A stretch of DNA of 64,000 nt from Clostridiales bacterium. GTDB taxonomy: Bacteria; Bacillota; Clostridia; Lachnospirales; Lachnospiraceae. The notes below the pieces were generated by a model, which ran no database searches, had not been told where the DNA came from, and saw nothing but the letters and a program-made list of their open reading frames with translations. Made by a program: the position numbers and the translations under genes. Of this stretch, positions 1-7,981 are shown one piece after another; position 1 is the stretch's first letter; the number at the start of each line of letters is the position of its first letter. The stretch lies in contig JAHAFI010000001.1 in the NCBI GenBank assembly GCA_018374355.1, positions 206,450 through 270,449 of the forward strand, given 5' to 3'.

Positions 1-1
1 G

Positions 2-262
2 ATCATGGGAGACGTTTTCGGAAAACCTGCCATTGTTACGGATACCCATTGCATTCGCCTGACAAACAGGATTGGTCTGGTAGACGGAATCAAAGAACCT
101 AAGAAGGTGGAAATGGCCCTGTGGAAGATCATTCCGCCGGAAGAGGGAAGTGATTTCTGTCACCGTCTCGTTTATCACGGAAGAGACGTCTGTACAGCAA
201 GAACGAAACCGTTTTGTGAGAAATGCTGTCTGAATGATATTTGCGAAAAACATGGCGTTTAA
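2..262 (+). CDS. nth: Endonuclease III, C-terminal part (cut by window edge)
   Basis: This is the 3' end of a base-excision-repair DNA glycosylase/AP lyase that removes oxidised pyrimidines. The visible part begins just before the GDVFGKPAIVTDTH stretch; the Asp in VTDTH corresponds to the family's catalytic aspartate. The C-terminus carries the four cysteines of the [4Fe-4S] cluster, spaced C-x7-C-x2-C-x5-C; E. coli Nth has x6 in the first interval, so this loop is one residue longer. The catalytic lysine and the helix-hairpin-helix lie upstream of the window. A second DNA-alkylation-type gene follows 15 nt later, so the two probably form a small repair operon. Confidence 0.93.
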   Translation: MMGDVFGKPAIVTDTHCIRLTNRIGLVDGIKEPKKVEMALWKIIPPEEGSDFCHRLVYHGRDVCTARTKPFCEKCCLNDICEKHGV

Positions 263-277
263 AGGGGAGAAGAGCCG

Positions 278-643
278 ATGGATTTTTATAAAAGAATGGC
301 ATTGGTCTGCAAAGCCATCCCGGAAGGGAGGGTGGCAACCTACGGTCAGATTGCCCTCCTTTGCGGAAAACCGAAAAATGCCAGACAGGCAGGCTACGGG
401 TTAAGCCGGAATCTTGCCGGGGAGGACATACCTGCCCACAGGGTAGTGAATGCAAAAGGAATCCTGAGCGGCGCGGCTGCCTTCGATACGCCGGATCTTC
501 AAAAACTGCTTTTGGAAAATGAGGGCGTAGAGGTGAAAAAAATCCCGGAAGGTTTTCAGGTGGATTTGAAACGGTTTGGATGGAAAAATTCCATGGAGGA
601 TGCCGTCAGAATGGTGGAAACGTTTGAACAGTCTGGGATTTGA
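278..643 (+). CDS. Alkyltransferase-like protein (ATL), MGMT family without acceptor Cys
   Basis: The 121-residue protein has the DNA-binding domain of O6-alkylguanine-DNA alkyltransferases, including the ATYGQIA helix (Tyr22) and the segment that holds the arginine finger. The active-site motif, normally PCHR, reads IPAHRV, with Ala53 at the alkyl-acceptor position. It therefore cannot repair by the usual suicide transfer. Such ATL proteins bind O6-alkylguanine and hand it to nucleotide excision repair; E. coli YbaZ has Trp at this site and a Thermus homologue has Ala. The gene lies 15 nt after nth with a GGGGAGA ribosome binding site. The family assignment is firm, and the repair role is inferred from homologues. 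Confidence 0.88.
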   Translation: MDFYKRMALVCKAIPEGRVATYGQIALLCGKPKNARQAGYGLSRNLAGEDIPAHRVVNAKGILSGAAAFDTPDLQKLLLENEGVEVKKIPEGFQVDLKRFGWKNSMEDAVRMVETFEQSGI

Positions 644-684
644 GCGGACTGGAAGTACCTATCTGAATGGCTATGAAAAGGGAG

Positions 685-716
685 AAGGAGGATGCACTTA
701 GATATGCATCCTCCTT
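685..716. terminator. Hairpin between convergent genes
   Basis: A perfect 12-bp stem (AAGGAGGATGCA pairing with TGCATCCTCCTT, 8-nt loop) lies between the convergent ATL gene and the zinc-ribbon gene, overlapping the latter's last codons. The T-rich run is modest on the minus strand (CTCCCTTTTC) and weak on the plus strand, so it may serve mainly the minus-strand gene. Confidence 0.6.
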
Positions 717-1402
717 CGAATTTCCTCCCGAAGCCGCGAGGTTCTTAGGATCGTGACCAGAGCCACATCGATAATAATACAGCAGGTCAGAACGATTGCA
801 GACCATGAAAGGGTAAGCTTTCCATACAGATAAAACCTTACCAGCAGTTCAATGCTCACATTCAATATCCCCAGTTCTCCCACCAGCACTGCAGCTAGAG
901 CCAGAAAGGACCTGCGGGGAGAACGCAGGCAGGAGGCATACAAAACCACCAGCACGGTACAGAGAACGATCAGGGGCAGGGCTATAAAAAAGTACCATCC
1001 GTTTCCCGGATGAAGGAATGCAATGATTCCAAAATACATGGCAATGCTGACCCCATCTAAAAACAGACAGAGGTGGCTGGGAAACTTTGCCGGAAAAAAC
1101 ACAGGCAGAAAGAAAACCCAGAATACCACGCAGATTCCGATCACATACAGGGACCAGTAGGTTCCGGTAAACAACAGCAGATTTAAAAGTCCGCAGACAA
1201 CCGCAGTGGTAGCCAGAACAACGGACATCAGGATGGTTATATCGCTTCGCCGCACCGGGTCGGTCTTTCCCCGTCTGGAAGGGTAGGGGCCGGGGGAAAG
1301 GGTATCCACCGGCTGGTTGGGATTGAATACTTTGGTATTGCAAAGGGGGCAGACGGAGCAGGTCTTATCCAGCTCCACTCCGCAATTTACACAGTAGGAC
1401 AT
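698..1402 (-). CDS. Zinc-ribbon multi-pass membrane protein (DUF6320-like)
   Basis: The protein opens with a zinc ribbon (CVNC near residue 4, then CPLC) followed by a proline-rich linker and about six hydrophobic segments ending in a basic tail. I chose the internal ATG at 1402, 8 nt after GGAGG, over the in-frame ATG five codons upstream, which sits on that same ribosome binding site. The architecture matches the DUF6320 group of clostridial membrane proteins, whose function is unknown. It is transcribed in the same direction as the downstream-numbered acyltransferase gene at 1495-2790, and the alpha/beta hydrolase lies beyond that, so the three may act together. Confidence 0.75.
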   Translation of the reverse strand: MSYCVNCGVELDKTCSVCPLCNTKVFNPNQPVDTLSPGPYPSRRGKTDPVRRSDITILMSVVLATTAVVCGLLNLLLFTGTYWSLYVIGICVVFWVFFLPVFFPAKFPSHLCLFLDGVSIAMYFGIIAFLHPGNGWYFFIALPLIVLCTVLVVLYASCLRSPRRSFLALAAVLVGELGILNVSIELLVRFYLYGKLTLSWSAIVLTCCIIIDVALVTILRTSRLREEIRRRMHI

Positions 1403-1437
1403 GTTTATTTCCTCCACATCATATCTTAAAACATTGG

Positions 1438-1470
1438 GTAACCATGAAGGGCAGAACCTGACATAGCTAC
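1438..1470 (-). repeat. Degenerate partial copy of the dispersed palindromic repeat
   Basis: The stretch from GTAACC through CATGAAGGGCAGAACCTGA to TAGCTAC resembles the right half of the 60-bp repeats at 39394 and 40425, with several substitutions. It fills much of the 92-nt gap between the zinc-ribbon gene and the acyltransferase gene. Similarity was judged by eye. Confidence 0.4.
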
Positions 1471-1494
1471 GGATAACTTTAAATCTCCGAATGG

Positions 1495-2790
1495 TTACGG
1501 CTCTTCATAGTTCCGGTTGCTGTCGATTTTTACATGAATCCCATCCGCCACCAGTTTGCGGAAAAAATACCGTTCCACATCATTTTCCACAATACTGCTG
1601 GCAAAATTGATGGTCATTTGGTTTCCATAGCTGATGATCGCACAGTTGGTACGGGCAGAAAAGGGTTGGCCCATCAGCACATCAAAGCTTTCGATAAATT
1701 CCCGCATTTCTTCCGGAGTATCCACAACCCCAAGATTGGTAAGCCCCGCCGTGGACTGCTTATCCTGCACCCGGATATAAAACTGACGAACCACAAAATC
1801 CTTCAAAAACAGGGGCACGATGCGGATAAAAATACTCTGCTGGGTGGCGGCATTTGTGGTGATATCCGCATTCAGAAACTTGTTGTTGATATAATAGCGC
1901 ATATAGTGATGCACCTGAGTAAGAATTTCCTCAAAAGTATACTCACCCATGCGGGGATCGATGGAAGGATAGACCATGGTGATGAAATTCCGCAGGGTTT
2001 TGGAAGGGAAAAATCTGCGGAGATTTACAGGCATAGCCAGTTTGATGGGCTTTTCCTGACCGTTTCGTTCGGCCTTCTGCTTCTGCAAAAGAGCGTACAA
2101 AAGAACCGCATTGAGATATTCCGTTACAGAAACCCGGTATCCTCTGGAGATTTTAAGAAGCTCATTGACGGAAATCACTCCCCGGATAATATTCAGCGTA
2201 TAAAAAGGCTCCTTATGTCCCCGGATGCGGTAGGCTTTTTCCTGACTTCTGGAGGGCTTCACCTTTGAGGAGGCGTAGCGGATATAGGCATCCTCCATCT
2301 CTTCGGGATCGGGAACTTCGCTGATGTCCAGCACGCCGTTTCCGTTTGGAATCTCGTGTCCCAGAAGCCGCAGATACACGGCTGTGACAGTCAAAAGCAG
2401 GCAGAGGGCGCCGTTTCCGTCAGCCAGTGAATGAAATACCTCCAGTGATATTTTTTTTCGGTAGTAATAAACGCGGATCAGATACCGGTTGTTGGATTTA
2501 AAGGATAATGGCATACAGGGATTTACAATATCCGGCCGGACAAATGGCCCGGGACGGTTATTCGGTTCCAGATAGCGCCAGAAGACCCCCTTTCGCAGTG
2601 CTACCTTGAATGCCGGAAAACGGGGAAGCGCCATATTTACCGCCTTTTGCAGCAGCTCAGGATTCACCTCTTCCTTTAAAGTCACAGAAACCCGATAGAG
2701 ATTCGAGAAATTTTTTCTCTGCAATGTAGGGTATACATTAGCAGACAAATCCAGTTTGTACCATGTTTTTCGATGATTTGTTTTTTCCAT
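1495..2790 (-). CDS. Condensation-domain-like acyltransferase (alcohol acetyltransferase/PapA type)
   Basis: This 431-residue protein belongs to the CoA-dependent acyltransferase/condensation superfamily. Its FHSLADGNGA segment (about residues 118-127) is the HxxxDG catalytic motif, in which His acts as general base. The overall layout, with an N-terminal half carrying the motif and a C-terminal half ending near FASSIVENDVERYF, fits the two-lobed fold. There is no adenylation or carrier domain, so it is a stand-alone enzyme and not part of a peptide synthetase. The substrate is unknown; esterification or amidation of a small alcohol or lipid is possible. It is divergent to the alpha/beta hydrolase gene, with 113 nt between the chosen starts. 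Confidence 0.75.
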   Translation of the reverse strand: MEKTNHRKTWYKLDLSANVYPTLQRKNFSNLYRVSVTLKEEVNPELLQKAVNMALPRFPAFKVALRKGVFWRYLEPNNRPGPFVRPDIVNPCMPLSFKSNNRYLIRVYYYRKKISLEVFHSLADGNGALCLLLTVTAVYLRLLGHEIPNGNGVLDISEVPDPEEMEDAYIRYASSKVKPSRSQEKAYRIRGHKEPFYTLNIIRGVISVNELLKISRGYRVSVTEYLNAVLLYALLQKQKAERNGQEKPIKLAMPVNLRRFFPSKTLRNFITMVYPSIDPRMGEYTFEEILTQVHHYMRYYINNKFLNADITTNAATQQSIFIRIVPLFLKDFVVRQFYIRVQDKQSTAGLTNLGVVDTPEEMREFIESFDVLMGQPFSARTNCAIISYGNQMTINFASSIVENDVERYFFRKLVADGIHVKIDSNRNYEEP

Positions 2791-2853
2791 ATCATGATTA
2801 TATGATTATTTCCGGGCAATAGCAAGAAAATAAGAGAAGACGATTGGAAAATA

Positions 2854-2872
2854 AGGATATCTGTGATATCCT
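2854..2872. promoter_or_regulatory. Perfect 19-bp palindrome between divergent genes
   Basis: AGGATATC-TGT-GATATCCT lies between the divergent acyltransferase and hydrolase genes, 32 nt before the hydrolase start I favour. Its placement suits a shared operator or a short mRNA hairpin; no regulator in the window can be assigned to it. Confidence 0.35.
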
Positions 2873-2903
2873 CTCATTAAGGATTACGGATAAGGAGAAT
2901 GAG

Positions 2904-3800
2904 ATGGAACTTAATATAAAATCCAACCAGAGTCTGATGAAAGCAATCAAACGGATGCATACGCTGGTGGAAAGCGATGATGTAGAGAAGATGCGGGCCT
3001 CTCAGGAGAGCATCAGCGGGCTTTTTTCAGTCAGTAAGGATATGAATTACGAAAATTTTCAGATAGGGGAGATACCTGCGGAATGGGTGAGCGTAGACCG
3101 GAAGCATATGAAAAAATATGTTATTCTCTACTGCCACGGGGGCGGCTATAATACGGGAAGCTTCCGTTATGCCCGAAGCGTCACCAGAAAGCTGGCCAGC
3201 ACCACTTCTATGGATGTTTTGAGCTTTGATTACCGTCTGGCGCCGGAGAACCCCTATCCGGCAGCTTTGGAGGACGCCGTTCAGGTGTGGGATTATCTGA
3301 TGCATCTGGGGTATGGGGCAAGGGATGTGATCGTGGCCGGAGATTCTGCGGGAGGAAATCTTGCTCTGGCTCTTGTACTGAAGCTGAAGGAGCAGCAGCG
3401 GATACTGCCGAGAGGTCTGGTGCTGTTTTCTCCTTGGACGGATTTGACCATGAGCGGCAAATCTCATAAAACGAAGGCGGAGATCGACCCGATTCTGACG
3501 GAGGAATATTTGAGACATGCCATCGAAGATTATGCGGAGGGAAAAGAGCTGGATGATCCGCTGATTTCTCCCCTGTTTGGGGATTTTGAGGGATTTCCGC
3601 CCACTTATATCCAGACCGGGGAACATGAAATTTTACTGTCAGATTCGGTGATGCTTAAAAAACGTATGGAAAAATACCATGTGCAGGTGAGATTTGATCT
3701 GTTCCGCGGGATGTGGCACGTATTTCAGATGGCGCCTTTTAAGACGGCGTACGATGCCATGGATCAGATTGCGGAATTTATTTTTGATATCTGCCGATGA
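2904..3800 (+). CDS. Alpha/beta hydrolase, HSL-type esterase/lipase
   Basis: The protein has the hormone-sensitive-lipase signature: the oxyanion motif HGGG (YCHGGGYNTG), the nucleophile elbow GDSAGG, and a C-terminal catalytic His in GMWHVF, with the acid probably in the GEHEILLSDS segment. It should hydrolyse carboxyl esters, perhaps undoing or complementing the neighbouring acyltransferase. I start at the ATG at 2904 because AAGGAG lies 6 nt upstream; an upstream in-frame ATG at 2844 lacks such a site and would put the 19-bp palindrome inside the coding region. The length of 298 residues is typical of the family. Confidence 0.85.
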   Translation: MELNIKSNQSLMKAIKRMHTLVESDDVEKMRASQESISGLFSVSKDMNYENFQIGEIPAEWVSVDRKHMKKYVILYCHGGGYNTGSFRYARSVTRKLASTTSMDVLSFDYRLAPENPYPAALEDAVQVWDYLMHLGYGARDVIVAGDSAGGNLALALVLKLKEQQRILPRGLVLFSPWTDLTMSGKSHKTKAEIDPILTEEYLRHAIEDYAEGKELDDPLISPLFGDFEGFPPTYIQTGEHEILLSDSVMLKKRMEKYHVQVRFDLFRGMWHVFQMAPFKTAYDAMDQIAEFIFDICR

Positions 3801-3839
3801 GAACAGGGAGACCGTTGAAAAACTGCCATAAGAAATATA

Positions 3840-3877
3840 AAACGCGGGAGCTGTAAAAAATACAGTCTTCCGCGTTT
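3840..3877. terminator. Bidirectional terminator between convergent genes
   Basis: A long imperfect stem begins AAACGCGG and closes CCGCGTTT, with an inner CTGTA/TACAG arm around an A-rich loop. It sits between the convergent hydrolase and O-acetyltransferase genes, with AT-rich flanks on both sides. Confidence 0.7.
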
Positions 3878-3882
3878 ACAGT

Positions 3883-4488
3883 TTACTCCGGCTGATCCGA
3901 TACTTTCAGATCGTGATAGTAATATTCCAGATCTCTGTCGGTGATATCCCGGACTTTTTTGCAGGGAGCGCCCATAGCGATGCAGTTTGCGGGAATATCT
4001 TTTGTAACGATACTTCCGGCTCCGATAACGGAATTTTCGCCGATAGTCACACCGGGGCAGATCACTACATTGCTGCCGATCCACACATTGTCCCCAATGA
4101 CAACAGGGAAGGAATACATTTCCCCGTGAGGACGAAGCTTTGGATGTACAGGATGTCCGGTGGTGCAGATCGTTACATTTGGCGCAATCAGTACGCCGCT
4201 TCCGATGGTGATCTTGTAATCATCCACCAAAGTCAGATTGGAATTGATGTAGGTGCTGTCGCCGATGGTGACCGGTTTTCCGAAAGCCATGGTGAGAGGC
4301 GGTTCGATCCAAACGTCTTTTCCCACAGAGCCGAACATTTCCGGCAGCATAGCCACGCGCTTTTCCGCCTCCTCCGGGCGAAGATGATTGAAATCATAGG
4401 CCAGTCCCCTTGCCTTTCTCTGAGCGGCTACGGCCTCAGCGGTGTCTGTCCATAAATACCCTTTTGCTTTTCTTTCTTCCATATCCAT
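3883..4488 (-). CDS. maa: Maltose/galactoside O-acetyltransferase family protein
   Basis: This is a left-handed beta-helix acetyltransferase that moves acetyl from acetyl-CoA to a sugar hydroxyl. The N-terminal Maa/LacA cap domain covers roughly residues 8-60, and hexapeptide repeats follow (for example VVIGDNVWIGSNV, GVTIGENSVIGAGS). The catalytic His is in the CTTGHPVH segment. The start has GGAGG 9 nt upstream. In this family sugar acetylation is thought to detoxify or mark surplus sugars. It is transcribed alone, convergent with the hydrolase gene. The exact acceptor sugar cannot be told from sequence, so the symbol reflects family only. Confidence 0.88.
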   Translation of the reverse strand: MDMEERKAKGYLWTDTAEAVAAQRKARGLAYDFNHLRPEEAEKRVAMLPEMFGSVGKDVWIEPPLTMAFGKPVTIGDSTYINSNLTLVDDYKITIGSGVLIAPNVTICTTGHPVHPKLRPHGEMYSFPVVIGDNVWIGSNVVICPGVTIGENSVIGAGSIVTKDIPANCIAMGAPCKKVRDITDRDLEYYYHDLKVSDQPE

Positions 4489-4520
4489 AAGAAAAATCCT
4501 CCTTTATATATGCAGGTTTT

Positions 4521-4559
4521 GTAACTATCCAGAACCCTGTCCTTCATGGTCACAAATGC
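4521..4559 (-). repeat. Partial copy of the dispersed palindromic repeat
   Basis: GTAACTATCCAG...ACCCTGTCCTTCATGGTCACAAATGCA matches the reverse complement of the right two thirds of the repeat at 40425-40484 with few mismatches, then diverges. It lies in the divergent gap between the O-acetyltransferase gene and the methylase gene. Confidence 0.65.
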
Positions 4560-4652
4560 ATGCGTACACACTGCATGAAACATTGAGTTCATTATATACG
4601 GAAAAGGGGGATTTGTCCATGAATAACGGAATGGTTACAATAACAAAAGGAC

Positions 4653-4682
4653 TTGAAAGGAAAGATAGGACTGCATTATAAT
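4653..4682 (+). promoter_or_regulatory. Sigma-A-type promoter of the methylase operon
   Basis: TTGAAA-N18-TATAAT ends 49 nt before the methylase ATG. The -10 box is a perfect consensus match, and nothing else in the gap explains transcription of the pair. Confidence 0.65.
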
Positions 4683-4731
4683 AAAGATAATTTGATGTAA
4701 TCTACCGAAAAACAGAAAGCAGGAAAAATAT

Positions 4732-6183
4732 ATGGAAGATCATAGAGAACAATTATCCGTTCTGAAAGAGAAAATACGCGAAATTCTGGAAAAGCTTCAG
4801 CTTGAACAGGAACGCAAACCTTTGCGGCTGGCCCTTCAGTTGGGCTATCTGTCCTATGTGCGTTTATTTGTAGAGTCCCAGAAAAGAGAAAGCCTGCAGC
4901 GCTGGTTTCCCTATGCCGGTTTTCCTATGGAATGGACCCGGGGAGAGGAAGAAATGGAGAGCCGGCAGAGAGTCTGGCAGCTTCAGTATCAGGTACAATA
5001 CTGCTCATCCATTGTGGAGGAGGGCCATTTCATGGAACAGTCCCGGATGGAGGAGAAGGAACATTGGGCAGTAGAATTATGTAAACTTATAGACTGGATC
5101 AGTGACCATGCGGACTGGACGCAGGGAATGCCCGGCCTGTTCGGGATGGCGCTGGAAGAAATGGTTCGACAGATTTACAGTCTGGGCAATAGCGGACTGT
5201 TTCTGATGCCGGATGCCATTACGGATCTGTTGATTCAGCTTGTGGGGAAGGAAAATCCACGAACTGTATGGAATCCATCCTGCAGGACAGGGGAATTTTC
5301 GGCAGCAGTTTGCCGCACCCATTCCCGCTGGGAGCTTCGGGGATCGGAAAGGGAAAAGGAGCCCTGTCTTTTGGCTCAGATGATTTTATTTTACTACGGC
5401 GGGGAGTATGGAGAGATTGTGCGGGAAGATCCGCTGGAACAGATAACCGGTGATCTGTACGATCTGATTGTATCCAATCCTCCGGTGGGTGAACTGGATG
5501 GGAAAGATCAGGAGCGGTATTCGGTAGCTACCAGAAAGACCCAGCTTCAGTATTTGCAGATGGTGATGAATCATCTGCAAAAACACGGATTGGCGGTTGT
5601 GGTGGTGAACGAGGGAACTCTGTTTAAATTTGATGCGGAGATGAAGGTCCGGGAGAGACTGCTGGAGGATTTTGAACTTCAGGGGGTAATCTCATTGCCG
5701 TCGGGAGCATTTCTCCCGTATACGGGCGGCAAAGCTTCCATTCTGATTTTCTCCAATTCACCGGAAAAGGTGGGGGAAAATTCTGCAGTATGGTTCTATG
5801 AACTTCATGAACCGGGATATACGCTTGATAAGAAACAGGAAATCACCGCTGAGAATGAAATTCCCCAGTTGCTTCAGGCATGGGCAGACCGGAAAGAGAT
5901 GGAAGTCGAGTGGAGACGCCAGCTTGCCGGGGAGGAAAAGAAAAACCAGTGGGAAAATCCCGTACCGGCAGGATGGCCGGAGGTACACTACTGGTTTGCC
6001 GACAGGAAAACCATCCGGCAGAATGATTACAATCTGACGGCAGGACGGTATAAACCTTGGAAGGAAAGCCGGGAGGAAATGACAGAGTCACCTCTGGAGC
6101 TTCTGGAACAGCTTGCGGGCATGGAGAAAGAAACCATGGAAGAAATCAAAGAACTGATTGAGATGACAAAAAATTATGGATAA
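4732..6183 (+). CDS. Type I-like N6-adenine DNA methylase (HsdM-like) with altered motifs
   Basis: The protein shows the HsdM layout: a helical N-terminal region, then a methyltransferase core from about residue 160, followed by an S-subunit-binding tail. The SAM-binding motif I reads WNPSCRTGEF (residues 180-189) instead of the usual DPxCGTGGF. The catalytic motif IV reads NPPV (249-252), so the aromatic residue that normally follows NPP is missing. The LMPDAITDLLIQL segment before motif I is typical of HsdM. Its 3' end overlaps the specificity-subunit gene by 8 nt, so the two are co-translated. No HsdR gene is nearby. It may be a solitary modification system, or a catalytically weak DNA-binding relic. 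Confidence 0.8.
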   Translation: MEDHREQLSVLKEKIREILEKLQLEQERKPLRLALQLGYLSYVRLFVESQKRESLQRWFPYAGFPMEWTRGEEEMESRQRVWQLQYQVQYCSSIVEEGHFMEQSRMEEKEHWAVELCKLIDWISDHADWTQGMPGLFGMALEEMVRQIYSLGNSGLFLMPDAITDLLIQLVGKENPRTVWNPSCRTGEFSAAVCRTHSRWELRGSEREKEPCLLAQMILFYYGGEYGEIVREDPLEQITGDLYDLIVSNPPVGELDGKDQERYSVATRKTQLQYLQMVMNHLQKHGLAVVVVNEGTLFKFDAEMKVRERLLEDFELQGVISLPSGAFLPYTGGKASILIFSNSPEKVGENSAVWFYELHEPGYTLDKKQEITAENEIPQLLQAWADRKEMEVEWRRQLAGEEKKNQWENPVPAGWPEVHYWFADRKTIRQNDYNLTAGRYKPWKESREEMTESPLELLEQLAGMEKETMEEIKELIEMTKNYG

Positions 6184-7912
6184 ACGGATGAAATGGAATT
6201 ATTATAGTCTGGATACGGTTGCCAGACTGGTATCCGGGCGGACACCGGAGAGAGAACAAAAGGCGTATTATGCCCGGGCAGGAACGCCATGGGTGAAGAT
6301 TGAAAATCTGAATCAGGGTTATATCACGGAAACCGCGGAATACCTGTCGGATCAGGGACGGGAGAAGGTGAATCTGGTTCCGAAAAACAGTGTGCTTTTT
6401 TCCATTGTGGGGACCGTGGGAAAAGTGGGAATCGCAGGGCGGGAACTGGCGACCAACCAGCAGATCGTATCGCTGATTTTCGATGAAACAAAAGTGCTTC
6501 CTCTGTTCGGGTATTATTGTCTGCGTTACCATGCAGACGAGATAAGGAAACTGTCCAATCAGACGACGATGGCGCTGATCAGCAGAAAGACGCTTGGGCA
6601 GTACCGGATCTGCGTACCGGAAAGCCTGAAAGAACAGGAAGAGATTGTAGAGAAATTAAGGAAATTTGAGGATTACGGGAAGAAGAAAGTAAAACTCCGG
6701 GAGCAGTTCGGAAGATATGAGACCCTGCTGTTCAAGAAAATTTTCCACGGGGAGATCCAGTACCATGAACGGCTGATGCTGCGGGAATTTCTGCAGGAAG
6801 GAGTCACCAGCGGGGTACCGAAAAGCGAAGAACCGGAGGGAGGATTTTCAAGGATAGAGAGCAGAGAGTTTGAGCGTCCATACCTGAGAGAAATTTCCGG
6901 GACGGAAGAAGCGAAAGATCCCCAAAAAAGAAGGTACCTTCCCGATGAGAAATATCAGGTGCGGGAGGGAGATATCCTTCTGCGAAACGGCAGCCTGATC
7001 CTTGTTCAGGAACAGACGGTTCCCCGTTTCATCGACAGAAGTGTTCTTCGCATAAGAACTAAGGCGGCCCAGCTTTTGCCGGAGGTTTTGTATGGTTATC
7101 TCAGCCTTTCCGATATCCGCAGCAGCTTATATGGAGAGAGGAAAGCGGGGGACAGCAGGAAAAGACCGATCCGGGGAAGCGAGCTGGAACGGCTGAAGAT
7201 TCCCTATTTCACCATGGAAAAGCAGGAGGAGTACAGGGGCTGTTTAAGAAAAATCCGCAGCATTCAGAAATCGCTGGACCGGGAGATTGTCTATGCTTGG
7301 AAAACGTTTCGGGTAATGTTATATAGGCTGATGAATGAACCGGAAGAAAAATATGACAGCAAACCAAAGGAAGCGGAGGAAACGCAGCCTTTCCAAGAGC
7401 AGGAATCAGAGAGGGAACTTCCGGCGTCCCGGCATTTGGGAGAAGAGGCGGTATGCCATCTGATACTGGCAGTGCTGGCGGGCTGGCACCCAAGCGACGG
7501 GAATACCGGGGAATACTGCAGAAAGCGTCAGCAGATTTTCCGCAGAGCTCAGCCGTATTTCCAGCCGGTTGCCCTGTCCTTTGTGACGGAACACGGACAG
7601 AAGGAATATCTTCTGGAGAGAGATTTTCTCACCTACCATTCTGCGGCTCTCAGTGAACAATGGGAGGAGCCGCTGGCATTTTTACAGAAGCTTTTGAGAC
7701 AGTGGGAAAACGGAGAAATCCGGGATGCCCATCTGGCTTTTCAGGGAGAAAACGGCATCTGTACCGAGGCAGACTGGAGCGGCGAAGCCGTGACGGATAT
7801 GGCAAGGGAAGGAATGCTTCTTCTGGCCGGATATTCCGGTTTTGGCGCCTGTGAATTTTTATTTGCCCTGAAAAAAGATAAAGCCTCCGGGGAATTGCCG
7901 GGGCGCATTTGA
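6176..7912 (+). CDS. Type I specificity (HsdS-like) subunit with extra C-terminal domain
   Basis: The first roughly 390 residues contain two target-recognition halves, each followed by a helical spacer: the first half ends with KEQEEIVEKLRKFEDYGKKK, and the second with MEKQEEYRGCLRKIRSIQKS. That is the HsdS pattern. The remaining 190 residues, after an acidic Glu/Pro-rich linker, form an additional domain I do not recognise (from about EEAVCHLILAVLAGW). Its gene starts inside the methylase gene and is probably coupled to it. At 578 residues it is much longer than a standard HsdS (400-450). No restriction subunit follows; the next gene is a HAD hydrolase. Confidence 0.8.
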   Translation: MDKRMKWNYYSLDTVARLVSGRTPEREQKAYYARAGTPWVKIENLNQGYITETAEYLSDQGREKVNLVPKNSVLFSIVGTVGKVGIAGRELATNQQIVSLIFDETKVLPLFGYYCLRYHADEIRKLSNQTTMALISRKTLGQYRICVPESLKEQEEIVEKLRKFEDYGKKKVKLREQFGRYETLLFKKIFHGEIQYHERLMLREFLQEGVTSGVPKSEEPEGGFSRIESREFERPYLREISGTEEAKDPQKRRYLPDEKYQVREGDILLRNGSLILVQEQTVPRFIDRSVLRIRTKAAQLLPEVLYGYLSLSDIRSSLYGERKAGDSRKRPIRGSELERLKIPYFTMEKQEEYRGCLRKIRSIQKSLDREIVYAWKTFRVMLYRLMNEPEEKYDSKPKEAEETQPFQEQESERELPASRHLGEEAVCHLILAVLAGWHPSDGNTGEYCRKRQQIFRRAQPYFQPVALSFVTEHGQKEYLLERDFLTYHSAALSEQWEEPLAFLQKLLRQWENGEIRDAHLAFQGENGICTEADWSGEAVTDMAREGMLLLAGYSGFGACEFLFALKKDKASGELPGRI

Positions 7913-7981
7913 AATAGAGGATGAGCACGTATTGCAGTGAGGGCTGCATGGGAAGTAATCACAGGGAATAGGAGACACAAG

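Noticed and set aside
4732..7912. A complete type I restriction-modification system
   Set aside because: Only methylase-like and specificity-like genes are present; no HsdR helicase/nuclease is seen on either side.
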